64,000 bases of DNA. Origin: Bacteroidales bacterium. Its GTDB lineage: Bacteria > Bacteroidota > Bacteroidia > Bacteroidales > P3. The stretch's first letter is position 1, and every line of letters begins with the position of its first letter. The notes below the pieces were generated by a model. That model was not told where the DNA came from, did not search any database, and worked only from the letters and a program-made list of their open reading frames with translations. The DNA is taken from contig JAFWOP010000033.1 in assembly GCA_017545365.1 (NCBI GenBank), positions 62,001 through 126,000 on the forward strand. The letters are read 5' to 3'. The position numbers and the translations under genes were made by a program. Below are positions 50,858 through 59,856 of this stretch, one piece after another.

Positions 50858-53800
50858 ATGAAGAATATATTTAGCAAATTAGTATTGGTGGCCTTACTCC
50901 TCTCTGTTGTGTCAGCCACGGCATACGCTGAGGACTGCAAGACCTGCAAGCGGTCTCGCTCAAGCCAGGCAGCTGTTAAGGCCCAAGCCGCCCGATGCAA
51001 AAGAGCTCAGAGTACTGCACAGTTGGATGTCAATAATGTCAGAGCCCTTATCAACGGCTATGGTAACATGTGGTACGACGGCAGTGTGGCTCAGTACCAC
51101 CTGCCGAAGAACAGCAACACCTGCCCGCTCTTCTGCGCAGCCCTTTGGATCGGTGGTACTGACGTCAACGACCAGCTCCGTATTGCGGCCCTCCGCTTCG
51201 GTTCTGATGGCGATGACTACTGGCCCGGCCCCCTCGAACTCAACACCGCTGCTGTTGACCTCCCTGTGTGTAATCAGTACGACAAGCACTACATCATCAC
51301 CAAGAACGAGGTCTTAGCCTTTATGGCGATGTTTGACTATACCGATATTGGTGCCACTCCCAACGAATCCTATGCCCCTGAAGCCATCTCGGCCACCATC
51401 AAGAACTGGCCTGCTATGGGTGGTGAAAACCAGTCGCCCTATCTGGCTCCTTTCTTCGATGCCAATCACGACGGTGTGTATAACTGGGAAGATGGTGACT
51501 ACCCTTACTACGACTTCAATAACGAACTCTGCCCCCGTACGCTTAAAGCCCAGTGGGGCCGCGAGTACACCTCACACGTCTCCGTCACCGCTGAAACCGA
51601 GGCCGGCTATGTCACCGGTGGTCTTCTTTCCGACCAGGTGCTGAAGGGCGACCAGACTATTTGGTGGGTCTTCAACGATATGGGTAACGTCCACACCGAG
51701 ACCAAAGGTCAGCCCATCGGTATGGAAATCCGCGCCCAGGCTTTCGCCTTCTCCACCAATGACGAGATTAACAACATGACATTCTACACCTATGAGATTA
51801 TCAACCGTTCCACTTACGAACTCCGCGAAACCTACTTCAGCCAGTGGGTCGATGCTGACCTTGGTTATGCTTTCGACGACTATGTGGGTTGCGATGTGAA
51901 ACGTGGTCTCGGCTACTGCTACAATGGTGATGAGAATGACGGTCCCGGTTCAGGCTCCTATTCCGGCATTCCTCCTGCAGTAGGTATCGACTTCTTCCAG
52001 GGTCCCTACATGGATCCTGATGGCAAGGACAATCCCAAAATCGACATCTCCAAGATGCGTTCTTACTTCCCCTCGCAGCTCTCCCGTTACCTCCTCCCCG
52101 ATGGTACCTACGACACCATCTCCCTCACCGATGATGCCGACCTCTATTATCCTCAGGCTTGGTATTTCGTACCTGGCGACTCCATCGGAAACTGCGCCAT
52201 CAACGGTGTGAACTTTGGTAACAACATTGTCGACGACGAACGTTTCGGTATGCGCCGCTTCGTGTATTATAACAATAGTGGTGATGCTATCAGCGGCGAA
52301 CCCTCCAAAGCTACCGACTACTACAACTACCTCCGTGGCTATTGGAAGAACGGTGCCCGTATGAAGTACGGCGGAAACGGTATCTCTGACGGTACCACCG
52401 AGTTCGACTGCGACTTCATGTTCCCTGGCGACAGTGATCCTCTCTTCTGGGGTACCAACGGCAACCAGGTGAGTAAGTGGACTGAGGTTGAAGCTGGCAA
52501 CAGCCCCTCCGACCGCCGTTTCATGCAGTCCGCCGGTCCTTTCACCCTGAAACCCGGTGCTTTGAACTACATCACTGTCGGTATTCCTTTCGCACAGGCC
52601 CCCTCTGGCAAGGCTGAATCCTCTGTCGACCTCCTCCGTGAAATCGACGATGTCTGCCAAGCCCTGTTCGAAAACTGCTTCAAAGTCCTCGACGGTCCCG
52701 ATGCTCCCACACTTGTTGCTCAGGAATTGAACAACGAAATCATCCTCTATATTAAGTATGACAACCCCAGCAGCAACAACTATGGTGAGTGCTACTCCGA
52801 GGTCGACCCCGCCATCGTTCGTTCCTATACCGACGGCGACTCCACTTATTTCTACACTGACGATCAGCGTAGCTACAAGTTTGAAGGTTATCAGATTTTC
52901 CAGCTCAAAGACGCTAACGTCTCTATCGCCGACATCCGCGACATCACAAAGGCACAGCTAGTTGCCCAGTGCGACATCAGAAACTTCTACGACTCCACCG
53001 AGGCTAACCCCCAGCTGCCCATTGGAACCCTTGTCAACTACACCCAGAACACCACCACCGGTCTCCTTCAGCCCAACATTATGGTCGAAGGTACCAACCA
53101 AGGTGTGAAACACGTCTTCCGCATCACCACCGATGCTTTCGCCACCGGTCGTAACCTCTCCCTGGTCAACAATAAGGAATACTACTTTGTCTGTATCGCC
53201 TATGCGCAGAACCGTTACAAAGAGTATTCTCAAACCGAGGCTGCCTTCCTCGATGGTCAGAAAGAGCCCTACCTCTCTGGTCGTAAGGACGAGTTTGGAA
53301 GAACCATCACCCCTGTCAAGGCTATCCCCCACGATCCTTCGGTTGAAAACGGTGGTACCGTTGTGCAGGCCGAGTTTGGCATGTGCCCCAACATCACCCG
53401 TATCGAAGGTTATGGTAACGGCGGTTCCGTCCTCCGTCTCACCGATGCTTCTATTGAAGAGCTGATGGGTGCTCCTGGTGTTCCCGGTAAGCCCGCCGGT
53501 AAGCTGCGGACCGATAATAACGGCATGCTGGCCAACCCCTGTCAGATTCTCAATCCCCGTTATGAAGAGAACTATGGCCCCATCCGTGTCGAAATCATCG
53601 ACCCGCTGAATGTCAAAGCTGGCAAGTATCTCCTCAAGTTCGACAACAATGAGGATATCAACGAAAGCGGCTGGGTTGTCTCTAAGTCGCCCGATGATCC
53701 CACATATGCGGAGAATCCTTATCTCTATGACGATGTTCTTTCCGTACATTCCGACTTCACTCTGGGGCGCTTCAACGAACAGCTCTTCCTCGACTTGGGT

Positions 53801-55642
53801 ATTGCCATCGCTGTCAACAACGCATCCTCAGTTGCCACTCCGTTAGCCATCTCCACTCGTAACTCTGAAAACCTTGTCGGTCGTTATTGGGGTGGTCTGG
53901 TTAATGAAAACGCCCTCCTGAGGTCTACCATCACCTATGCCGATAACAGCAAGCCATGGCTGACCAGTCTGCCCGATGACGACAGCTATCAAGTCTTCAA
54001 CTGGGTGCGTTCTGGTTCGCAGTTCTCTTCCGGTTCACTTAACACTTTCACCACCACTCAGGGCGAAATCAGCCTCTCTGAGAACTACATGGACGAGGAC
54101 TATTACAAAGGCTTCCGCGAAGACTATCAGCAGACACCTTCTTATCTCGGTGTCGACAGGTATCAGGTCTTCGAATCTGTGGCAGGTGCTTGGGCCCCTT
54201 ACGGTCTTGTTTCCACGCTCCCCTTCCATCCGGGCTTCTCCTATCGTTACTTCCTCGCTGATGACCATATTATTGACAGCTTGACCCGCATCAGCACTGT
54301 CTTTGCCAACATCTACAATAAGTGGACCATCACCCGTAAGACGATGAACAACTACTATAACAAGTCGCTCAACTTTAATGACATGTCCAAGCTGCCCAGC
54401 GTGCGTATCGTGTTGACGAACGACACCTCCAAGTGGACCCGTTGTCCTGTCCTCGAGATGTGCGACGACCACACCCAGTCTCAGGGCAATGCCCGTCGTT
54501 TCCAGATTCGTCGTCACGCTTCGGTCGACAAACTGGGACGCACCGCTGCTGAAGCCGGTGTTGCTGTTGATGTTGACGATCCCGGCAATCCTGGCTATAT
54601 CGCTGCCGAAGGTATGGGCTGGTTCCCCGGCTACGCTATCAACACTACCACTGGCGAACGTCTCAACGTCCTCTTCGGCGAAGATTCCCGCTATATTCAG
54701 TACAATGGTGCTGACATGATGTGGAACCCCGTTTCGATCGAGACCTATCTCGATGGTACGCAGAACTACGTCATGGGCGGTCGTCATTATATCTATGTGA
54801 TGAATGCCACCGACCAGACTTTCTACGATATTGTCAACAACAACTCCTCAGTGGTCACTTCTTACAAGACTCCCTCCTACGATGCCGGCCGTTGGGCCCT
54901 CAAGATGCTCGGTTCGCTCGAACGCATGATGTCCTACGAGCCCTCCACCGATGCCGACCGTAGACGTGTCTTCCATGGTATACTTGATGGTGAAAGCACC
55001 TCTCTGATGCCTCAGCGTGACTCCGCTTCGCTCTTCTTCGCCTCTTGCGCATGGGTCAATATCCCATTCGTCAACAGCCGTTACCTCTTCGACAATCCTA
55101 TCAACATTCCTTGCGATGTGACAATTGATATCGATGTCAACACTCCTTATGGTCGTTATCTCTCGCCCAACGGCTCTGAGGTCAAGCTCTTCCCCGATGC
55201 TGAAGCACAGAATGCCAACTATCCTATGTACATGTTCGAGATTACGCCCGAAATTGCCACCCTCACAGGCCAGGCTACCGCCAACAACGCCACAAAGACC
55301 TATCAGGATTCCATCCTCAGCCGTATCAATGTGGTGCCCAACCCCTACTACAGTGCATCTGCTTATGAGACAGCCAGCCAGTTGGAAACCAAAGTCCGCT
55401 TTGTCAATGTTCCTACCGGCTCCATCGTCTCCATCTACACCTTCGACGGCACCTTGGTGCGTCGTCTGGGCCCGACCTCTGGTACAGCTACCACCCTCGA
55501 CTGGGATCTCCACAACCACAATGGTATCCCCATCGCCGGTGGTGTCTATCTCATCCATTTCAAAGTTCCTGGTATTGGCGAGCGTGTAGTCAAATGGTTT
55601 GGCACCATGCGTCCTGTCGACCTTAACTCCTATGGATTCTAA
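50858..55642 (+). CDS. Very large exported T9SS-associated protein
   Basis: 1594 residues from the ATG at 50858 (the ORF's TTG at 50852 is upstream of a better start). Signal peptide ends near TAYA. The N-terminus (LDVNNVRALINGYGNMWYDG, then LFCAALWIGGTDVNDQLRIA and DDYWPGPL) matches a widespread Bacteroidota family of giant exported proteins I know only by pattern. The C-terminal about 100 residues (NVVPNPYYSASAYE, then LDWDLHNHNGIPIAGGVYLI and VKWFGTMRPVDLNSYGF) form a T9SS type A-like sorting domain. It would be secreted and held at the surface, probably using the adjacent barrel and receptor. Confidence 0.75.
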   Translation: MKNIFSKLVLVALLLSVVSATAYAEDCKTCKRSRSSQAAVKAQAARCKRAQSTAQLDVNNVRALINGYGNMWYDGSVAQYHLPKNSNTCPLFCAALWIGGTDVNDQLRIAALRFGSDGDDYWPGPLELNTAAVDLPVCNQYDKHYIITKNEVLAFMAMFDYTDIGATPNESYAPEAISATIKNWPAMGGENQSPYLAPFFDANHDGVYNWEDGDYPYYDFNNELCPRTLKAQWGREYTSHVSVTAETEAGYVTGGLLSDQVLKGDQTIWWVFNDMGNVHTETKGQPIGMEIRAQAFAFSTNDEINNMTFYTYEIINRSTYELRETYFSQWVDADLGYAFDDYVGCDVKRGLGYCYNGDENDGPGSGSYSGIPPAVGIDFFQGPYMDPDGKDNPKIDISKMRSYFPSQLSRYLLPDGTYDTISLTDDADLYYPQAWYFVPGDSIGNCAINGVNFGNNIVDDERFGMRRFVYYNNSGDAISGEPSKATDYYNYLRGYWKNGARMKYGGNGISDGTTEFDCDFMFPGDSDPLFWGTNGNQVSKWTEVEAGNSPSDRRFMQSAGPFTLKPGALNYITVGIPFAQAPSGKAESSVDLLREIDDVCQALFENCFKVLDGPDAPTLVAQELNNEIILYIKYDNPSSNNYGECYSEVDPAIVRSYTDGDSTYFYTDDQRSYKFEGYQIFQLKDANVSIADIRDITKAQLVAQCDIRNFYDSTEANPQLPIGTLVNYTQNTTTGLLQPNIMVEGTNQGVKHVFRITTDAFATGRNLSLVNNKEYYFVCIAYAQNRYKEYSQTEAAFLDGQKEPYLSGRKDEFGRTITPVKAIPHDPSVENGGTVVQAEFGMCPNITRIEGYGNGGSVLRLTDASIEELMGAPGVPGKPAGKLRTDNNGMLANPCQILNPRYEENYGPIRVEIIDPLNVKAGKYLLKFDNNEDINESGWVVSKSPDDPTYAENPYLYDDVLSVHSDFTLGRFNEQLFLDLGIAIAVNNASSVATPLAISTRNSENLVGRYWGGLVNENALLRSTITYADNSKPWLTSLPDDDSYQVFNWVRSGSQFSSGSLNTFTTTQGEISLSENYMDEDYYKGFREDYQQTPSYLGVDRYQVFESVAGAWAPYGLVSTLPFHPGFSYRYFLADDHIIDSLTRISTVFANIYNKWTITRKTMNNYYNKSLNFNDMSKLPSVRIVLTNDTSKWTRCPVLEMCDDHTQSQGNARRFQIRRHASVDKLGRTAAEAGVAVDVDDPGNPGYIAAEGMGWFPGYAINTTTGERLNVLFGEDSRYIQYNGADMMWNPVSIETYLDGTQNYVMGGRHYIYVMNATDQTFYDIVNNNSSVVTSYKTPSYDAGRWALKMLGSLERMMSYEPSTDADRRRVFHGILDGESTSLMPQRDSASLFFASCAWVNIPFVNSRYLFDNPINIPCDVTIDIDVNTPYGRYLSPNGSEVKLFPDAEAQNANYPMYMFEITPEIATLTGQATANNATKTYQDSILSRINVVPNPYYSASAYETASQLETKVRFVNVPTGSIVSIYTFDGTLVRRLGPTSGTATTLDWDLHNHNGIPIAGGVYLIHFKVPGIGERVVKWFGTMRPVDLNSYGF

Positions 55643-55665
55643 GCATTGTTTGATAACTTATAAAA

Positions 55666-56751
55666 ATGACAGAAATGAAAAACATATTTAGAATATTTGC
55701 TATAGTAGCCCTTTTGATGCTTGTGTCTGCCGAGTCTGTCTGGGCCGGTAACGACAAGCGTAGAGGTACTGCCGGTGCCACCCAGTTGCTCGTCAACCCG
55801 TGGGCACGCAGTAATGGATGGGGGAGTGCCAATGTCGCCAATGTTCGTGGTCTTGACGCTTTCTATTCTAACATCGCTGGCCTTAGCTTCATCAACAAAA
55901 TGGAGTTCACCTACACCAATGGTATGTACTTTGGTGGCATTTCAGGCCTCAACAGTGGTGCTAATATCAATTCCTTTGGTCTTGCCGTCCGTATGTTCGA
56001 CCGTGGTGTCCTCGGCCTGAGCGTCATGGCCACAAGCCTTGGCGAGATTGATATTACCACTGTGGAAAGTCCCGAACCCATCAACGGTACCTACTCCCCG
56101 ACCCTGATGTCTTTGAACCTCGCTTATGCCCACTCCTTCACTACCTCCATTCATGGTGGTGTCAATATCAAGGTCATCAACGAGTCCACCGACAACATCT
56201 CAGCCGCCGGTTTCGCCATCGATGCCGGTATCCAGTACGTCACCGGTGCCAACGACGAGTTGAAATTCGGTATCAGCCTGAAAAACTGGGGCCCCGCTTT
56301 CTCCTATAGCGGTACTGGTCACTCCTTCACCTTTATCAACCCCGCCGAGAATAACATGACGGCCGAATATCGCTCTGCCGAAATGGAGCTCCCCACCAGC
56401 CTGAAGATTGGTGCCTCCTATGATATTCTCTTCGGCTCCTTGAACCAGTACCTCACCTTCGCTTTCGCCTTTACCTCCAATGCCTTCTTGAAGGACAACT
56501 ATGCCCTCGGTATGGAATATGGACTGCTCGACATCCTCTTCCTCCGCGCTGGTTATGTCTTCGAACCCGGTATTTTTGACTATGCGACCCGCACCACCTC
56601 CAGCACTGGCCTCTGCGCCGGTGCCTCGGTCAACGTGCCTCTCAACAAGAAGAAAGGTGACGGCAAGACGGCTTTGACGATAGACTACTCCTATCGCACT
56701 AACGACAACCTAAGAGGTACTCACTTCGTAGGAGGAACTTTCAAGTTCTAG
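55666..56751 (+). CDS. PorV/PorQ-family outer-membrane barrel
   Basis: 361 residues with signal peptide to about residue 27. The family start is clear: AGATQLLVNPWARSNGWGSA, then NVRGLDAFYSNIAGLSF. The rest alternates in strand pattern and ends GTHFVGGTFKF with terminal Phe. In P. gingivalis PorV shuttles T9SS substrates from the SprA-like translocon to the sortase. This copy sits 23 nt after the giant protein, suggesting a dedicated shuttle or anchor for it. Confidence 0.85.
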   Translation: MTEMKNIFRIFAIVALLMLVSAESVWAGNDKRRGTAGATQLLVNPWARSNGWGSANVANVRGLDAFYSNIAGLSFINKMEFTYTNGMYFGGISGLNSGANINSFGLAVRMFDRGVLGLSVMATSLGEIDITTVESPEPINGTYSPTLMSLNLAYAHSFTTSIHGGVNIKVINESTDNISAAGFAIDAGIQYVTGANDELKFGISLKNWGPAFSYSGTGHSFTFINPAENNMTAEYRSAEMELPTSLKIGASYDILFGSLNQYLTFAFAFTSNAFLKDNYALGMEYGLLDILFLRAGYVFEPGIFDYATRTTSSTGLCAGASVNVPLNKKKGDGKTALTIDYSYRTNDNLRGTHFVGGTFKF

Positions 56752-56773
56752 TGACCCAAACCACATAACTACT

Positions 56774-56810
56774 AATTAGGAAAGGCTGTTCAGGCCTTTC
56801 CTAATTTTTA
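56774..56810 (+). terminator. Strong rho-independent terminator of the surface operon
   Basis: Perfect 13-bp stem (56774-56786 with 56794-56806), 7-nt loop, followed by T residues. It closes the receptor / giant protein / PorV-like operon and separates it from greA. Confidence 0.9.
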
Positions 56811-56836
56811 AACACTTCTAACAATCAGTAATTATC

Positions 56837-57310
56837 ATGTCCGAAATCAAGTATTATAGTGAAGAAGGCCTTCAGAAATTAAAGGATGAACTGCACCACC
56901 TGATTGCATTCGACCGCCCTGCCGCCGCAGCTGCTATTGCCGAAGCCCGCGACAAAGGCGACCTCTCCGAAAACGCCGAATACGATGCCGCCAAAGAGGC
57001 CCAAGGCCATCTCGAAGCCCGTATCTCCAAACTACAAGACCTCGTGGCCAATGCGCGTCTCTTGGACGAGTCTAAAATCGACACCTCCAAGGTGCTTCTG
57101 CTCTCCAAGATAACCATCCGCAACATCAAAAACAACGCCAAGCAGGTCTATACTATCGTCCCCGAAAGCGAGGCCAACCTCAAACAGGCCAAGATATCGG
57201 TCACCTCACCCTTTGCCCAGGCCTTTCTAGGCAAACGTGCGGGCGACAAGGTCGATGTCGTTGTCCCGGCCGGCACCATGCAGTTCGAGATTCTTTCGGT
57301 CGAACGCTAG
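56837..57310 (+). CDS. greA: Transcription elongation factor GreA
   Basis: 157 residues. The N-terminal coiled coil carries the hallmark GDLSENAEYDAAKEAQG (about 36-52), whose acidic tip stimulates RNA cleavage by stalled polymerase; the C-terminal FKBP-like domain has VTSPFAQAFLGKRAGDKVDV. Usual length. It directly follows the terminator at 56774 with a 26-nt gap. Confidence 0.97.
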   Translation: MSEIKYYSEEGLQKLKDELHHLIAFDRPAAAAAIAEARDKGDLSENAEYDAAKEAQGHLEARISKLQDLVANARLLDESKIDTSKVLLLSKITIRNIKNNAKQVYTIVPESEANLKQAKISVTSPFAQAFLGKRAGDKVDVVVPAGTMQFEILSVER

Positions 57311-57338
57311 TGCGCCGATTTTTCCAGAATCATCCGAT

Positions 57339-57375
57339 GCGGCGGGCGGGGGGCTTTCTTGCCCTTCTCCGCCGC
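57339..57375 (+). terminator. Weak terminator-like hairpin after greA
   Basis: Seven-base arms GCGGCGG and CCGCCGC around a 23-nt loop, followed by GTTCTTT. Partial termination between greA and the next membrane-protein gene is possible. Confidence 0.35.
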
Positions 57376-57405
57376 GTTCTTTATCCCAGCCAATAAAACC
57401 CTCAT

Positions 57406-57864
57406 ATGCTCGACTTCCTGCAAGCCTACGGCCTTTGGGGCCTTCTCATCGGCTCTTTTCTGGCCGCCACCGTTGTCCCCTTCTCCTCCGATGCCCTCTA
57501 TGCCGCGGTCATCCTTGCCGGCTGTTCGCCTGTGGCCTGTCTCTTGGTGGGCACTCTGGGCAATTGGCTAGGGGGACTCACCTCCTTTGCCATCGGATGG
57601 CTGGGCAAGTGGGAATGGATTGAGCGGTGGTTCCACGTCTCACGTGAGAAACTCGAGCGTCAGCGCGGACGCATCGACCGTTGGGGCGCGTGGCTGGCAC
57701 TCCTTACTTGGCTCCCCTTCGTGGGCGATGTCTTCGCCATTGCCTTGGGCTTTTACCGCATCTCGCCCGTCAAGAGCGGCCTCTTCATGCTTGTCGGCAA
57801 GTTCCTTCGCTTTCTCTGCTGGACCCTCCTCTTCTATTATACCGGCTGGAGCTTCGCCCACTAA
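57406..57864 (+). CDS. YqaA/DedA-like small membrane protein
   Basis: 152 residues with four membrane helices. The motifs GLLIGSFLAATVVPFSSDAL and LGNWLGGLTSFAIGWLGKW, followed by WLPFVGDVFAIALGFYR, match the VTT (SNARE-associated) short form YqaA. Family members flip lipids or maintain the membrane potential; this one's role is unproven. It lies 95 nt after greA. Confidence 0.85.
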   Translation: MLDFLQAYGLWGLLIGSFLAATVVPFSSDALYAAVILAGCSPVACLLVGTLGNWLGGLTSFAIGWLGKWEWIERWFHVSREKLERQRGRIDRWGAWLALLTWLPFVGDVFAIALGFYRISPVKSGLFMLVGKFLRFLCWTLLFYYTGWSFAH

Positions 57865-58226
57865 CCATTGTCGTCAGCGGAGAGCAACCCTTTGCCGGTA
57901 TCGTTCCCTTAATTTAACCCCAATGGGTCATAAATTAGCCTGACAGATTGTAACAGTCGGCCTGATGTCCGACGAGGGTCTGATAGCCCTACCTATGAAC
58001 CATGTTAGCCCCGCCTACGCTTCTTAAAAGATTGTTTTATGGTTACTTATGGTTTTTTTAAAGATTGGGGGGCTTAAATAGAGCCTAGCTGTGTCTGTGA
58101 GTTGACCTGTTCTTGGCCTTGGCGCGGCGTTGGTGGGGCGAAAGAAAAATACCCACAGAGTGGCAGGTGTGCGTTCTGTGGGTATTCTGCGGGACGGGTG
58201 ACCGCGGTTGCCGTTGCGGGACTGTG
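57865..58226. other. 362-bp intergenic region
   Basis: It contains the HIT terminator at 58149-58185. The segment 57910-58050 is unusual: it carries several short inverted pieces (GACAGATTGTAACAGTC; GGGTCTGATAGCCC) and looks like conserved non-coding sequence or an old insertion edge. No gene seen. Confidence 0.4.
58145..58185 (-). terminator. Terminator of the HIT/purM/Na-Pi transcript (minus strand)
   Basis: Minus-strand stem ATACCCACAGA/TCTGTGGGTAT (58149-58159 with 58175-58185), followed on the minus strand by TTTTTC. Confidence 0.85.
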
Positions 58227-58619
58227 CTATTCGAGGTTTTTGGCCAGCTCGGCGGCCAGCTGTTTGAATTCCTCGTCGGTCATTTTCACGTGGTGGTGGA
58301 AGTTCATGTCGCCTTCGTTCTGCATGGGGATGAGGTGTACATGTGCATGGGGCACTTCCAGACCCAGCACGGCCACGCCTACTTTGCGGCAGGGGCAGAC
58401 TTTCTTGATGCTTTTGGCCACGCGATGGGCGAAAGCGAAGAGTTCGTTGTAGATGGGGTCTTCGAGGTCGAAGATGTAGTCCACTTCCTTCTTGGGGATG
58501 CAGAGCACGTGGCCGCGCACTACGGGGTTGATGTCGAGGAAGGCAAAGCAGTTCTCGGTTTCGGCTACTTTGTAGCAGGGGATTTCGCCTGCGACGATTT
58601 TTGAAAAGATGGTTGCCAT
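58227..58619 (-). CDS. HIT-family nucleotide hydrolase
   Basis: 130 residues. The histidine triad is HAHVHLIP at about residues 92-99; the N-terminal FSKIVAGEIPCYKVAE and AFLDINPVVRGHVLCIPK are typical of Hint/HinT proteins, which hydrolyse purine phosphoramidates such as AMP-lysine. The usual motif context is intact. It is the last gene before the terminator at 58145. Confidence 0.93.
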   Translation of the reverse strand: MATIFSKIVAGEIPCYKVAETENCFAFLDINPVVRGHVLCIPKKEVDYIFDLEDPIYNELFAFAHRVAKSIKKVCPCRKVGVAVLGLEVPHAHVHLIPMQNEGDMNFHHHVKMTDEEFKQLAAELAKNLE

Positions 58620-58674
58620 GAGTATTGGGGTTATTTAGTTAAGTATTAAAAGGATTGTTTGGGGTGGCGGGTTG

Positions 58675-59847
58675 CTATGAGTTGTAGACGAAGGTGCCGT
58701 TTTCGGTGCTTACGGTCACTTGTGCGGTGGGAGAGGCTTCGACATGGCCGATGACTTGGGCGTCGACGTTGAAGGTTTTGGATATTTCGATGATGCCTTG
58801 TGCTGTTTCCTCGTCGGTGTATATCTCCATGCGGTGGCCCATGTTGAAGACTTTGTACATCTCTTTCCACTCGGTGCCGCTTTCGTCGTGAATCATGCGG
58901 AACAGCGGGGGTATGGGGAAGAGGTTGTCCTTCACCACATGCAGGTTGTCGATGAAGTGGAGCACCTTGGTTTGCGCGCCGCCGCTGCAGTGTATCATGC
59001 CGCTGATGCGGTCGTGGTATTTGTCGAGGATGCGTCGGATGATGGGTGCGTAGGTGCGGGTGGGGGAGAGGACCATCTTGCCGGCATCCACGCCGGGCAC
59101 CTCGGTGGGGTCGGTGAGGCGGCGGCCGCCGCAGTATACCACTTCGGCGGGCAGGTTGTGGTCGTAGCTCATGGGGTAGTGTTCGGCGTAGTATTTGGAG
59201 AACACGTCGTGGCGGGCGGAGGTGAGGCCGTTGCTGCCCATGCCGCCGTTGTAGGTGGTTTCGTAGGTGGCCTGGCCGTAGGAGGCGAGGCCCACGATGA
59301 CGTTGCCGACATGGATGTGGGCGTTGTCGATGACATCGGAACGGCGCATGCGTGCGGTGACGGTGGAGTCGACGATGATGGTGCGCACCAGGTCGCCCAC
59401 ATCGGCGGTCTCGCCGCCGGTGAGGTGGATGCCGATGCCGAGGTCGCGCATCTGTTGCAGGAATTCTTCGGTGCCGTTGATGACGGCGCTGATGACTTCG
59501 CCGGGCACGAGGTTCTTGTTGCGTCCGATGGTGGAGGAGAGGAGTATGTTGTCCACAGCTCCGACGCATAGGAGGTCGTCGAGGTTCATCACCACGGCGT
59601 CGATGGCTATGCCTTTCCACACGCTGAGGTCGCCGGTTTCCTTCCAGTAGAGGTAGGCTAGCGAGGATTTGGTGCCGGCCCCGTCGGCGTGCATGATGTT
59701 GCAGTAGTAGTCGTCGCCGCCCAGTATGTCGGGGATGATTTTGCAGAAGGCTTTCGGGAAGAGGCCTTTGTCGATGTTTTTGATGGCGTTGTGCACGTCC
59801 TCTTTGGAGGCGGAGACGCCGCGAAGGTTATATTTCAGGGTATCCAT
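58675..59847 (-). CDS. purM: Phosphoribosylformylglycinamidine cyclo-ligase (AIR synthase)
   Basis: 390 residues. AIR-synthase landmarks: MHADGAGTKSSLAYLYWKET, AIDAVVMNLDDLLCVGA, GIHLTGGETADVGDLVRT, and SGMIHCSGGAQTKVLHF. It makes 5-aminoimidazole ribonucleotide in purine synthesis. The Bacteroidota form, slightly longer than the E. coli enzyme, matches here. It lies between the Na/Pi cotransporter (9 nt upstream on this strand) and HIT. Confidence 0.9.
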   Translation of the reverse strand: MDTLKYNLRGVSASKEDVHNAIKNIDKGLFPKAFCKIIPDILGGDDYYCNIMHADGAGTKSSLAYLYWKETGDLSVWKGIAIDAVVMNLDDLLCVGAVDNILLSSTIGRNKNLVPGEVISAVINGTEEFLQQMRDLGIGIHLTGGETADVGDLVRTIIVDSTVTARMRRSDVIDNAHIHVGNVIVGLASYGQATYETTYNGGMGSNGLTSARHDVFSKYYAEHYPMSYDHNLPAEVVYCGGRRLTDPTEVPGVDAGKMVLSPTRTYAPIIRRILDKYHDRISGMIHCSGGAQTKVLHFIDNLHVVKDNLFPIPPLFRMIHDESGTEWKEMYKVFNMGHRMEIYTDEETAQGIIEISKTFNVDAQVIGHVEASPTAQVTVSTENGTFVYNS

Positions 59848-59856
59848 GGGGGTTTG

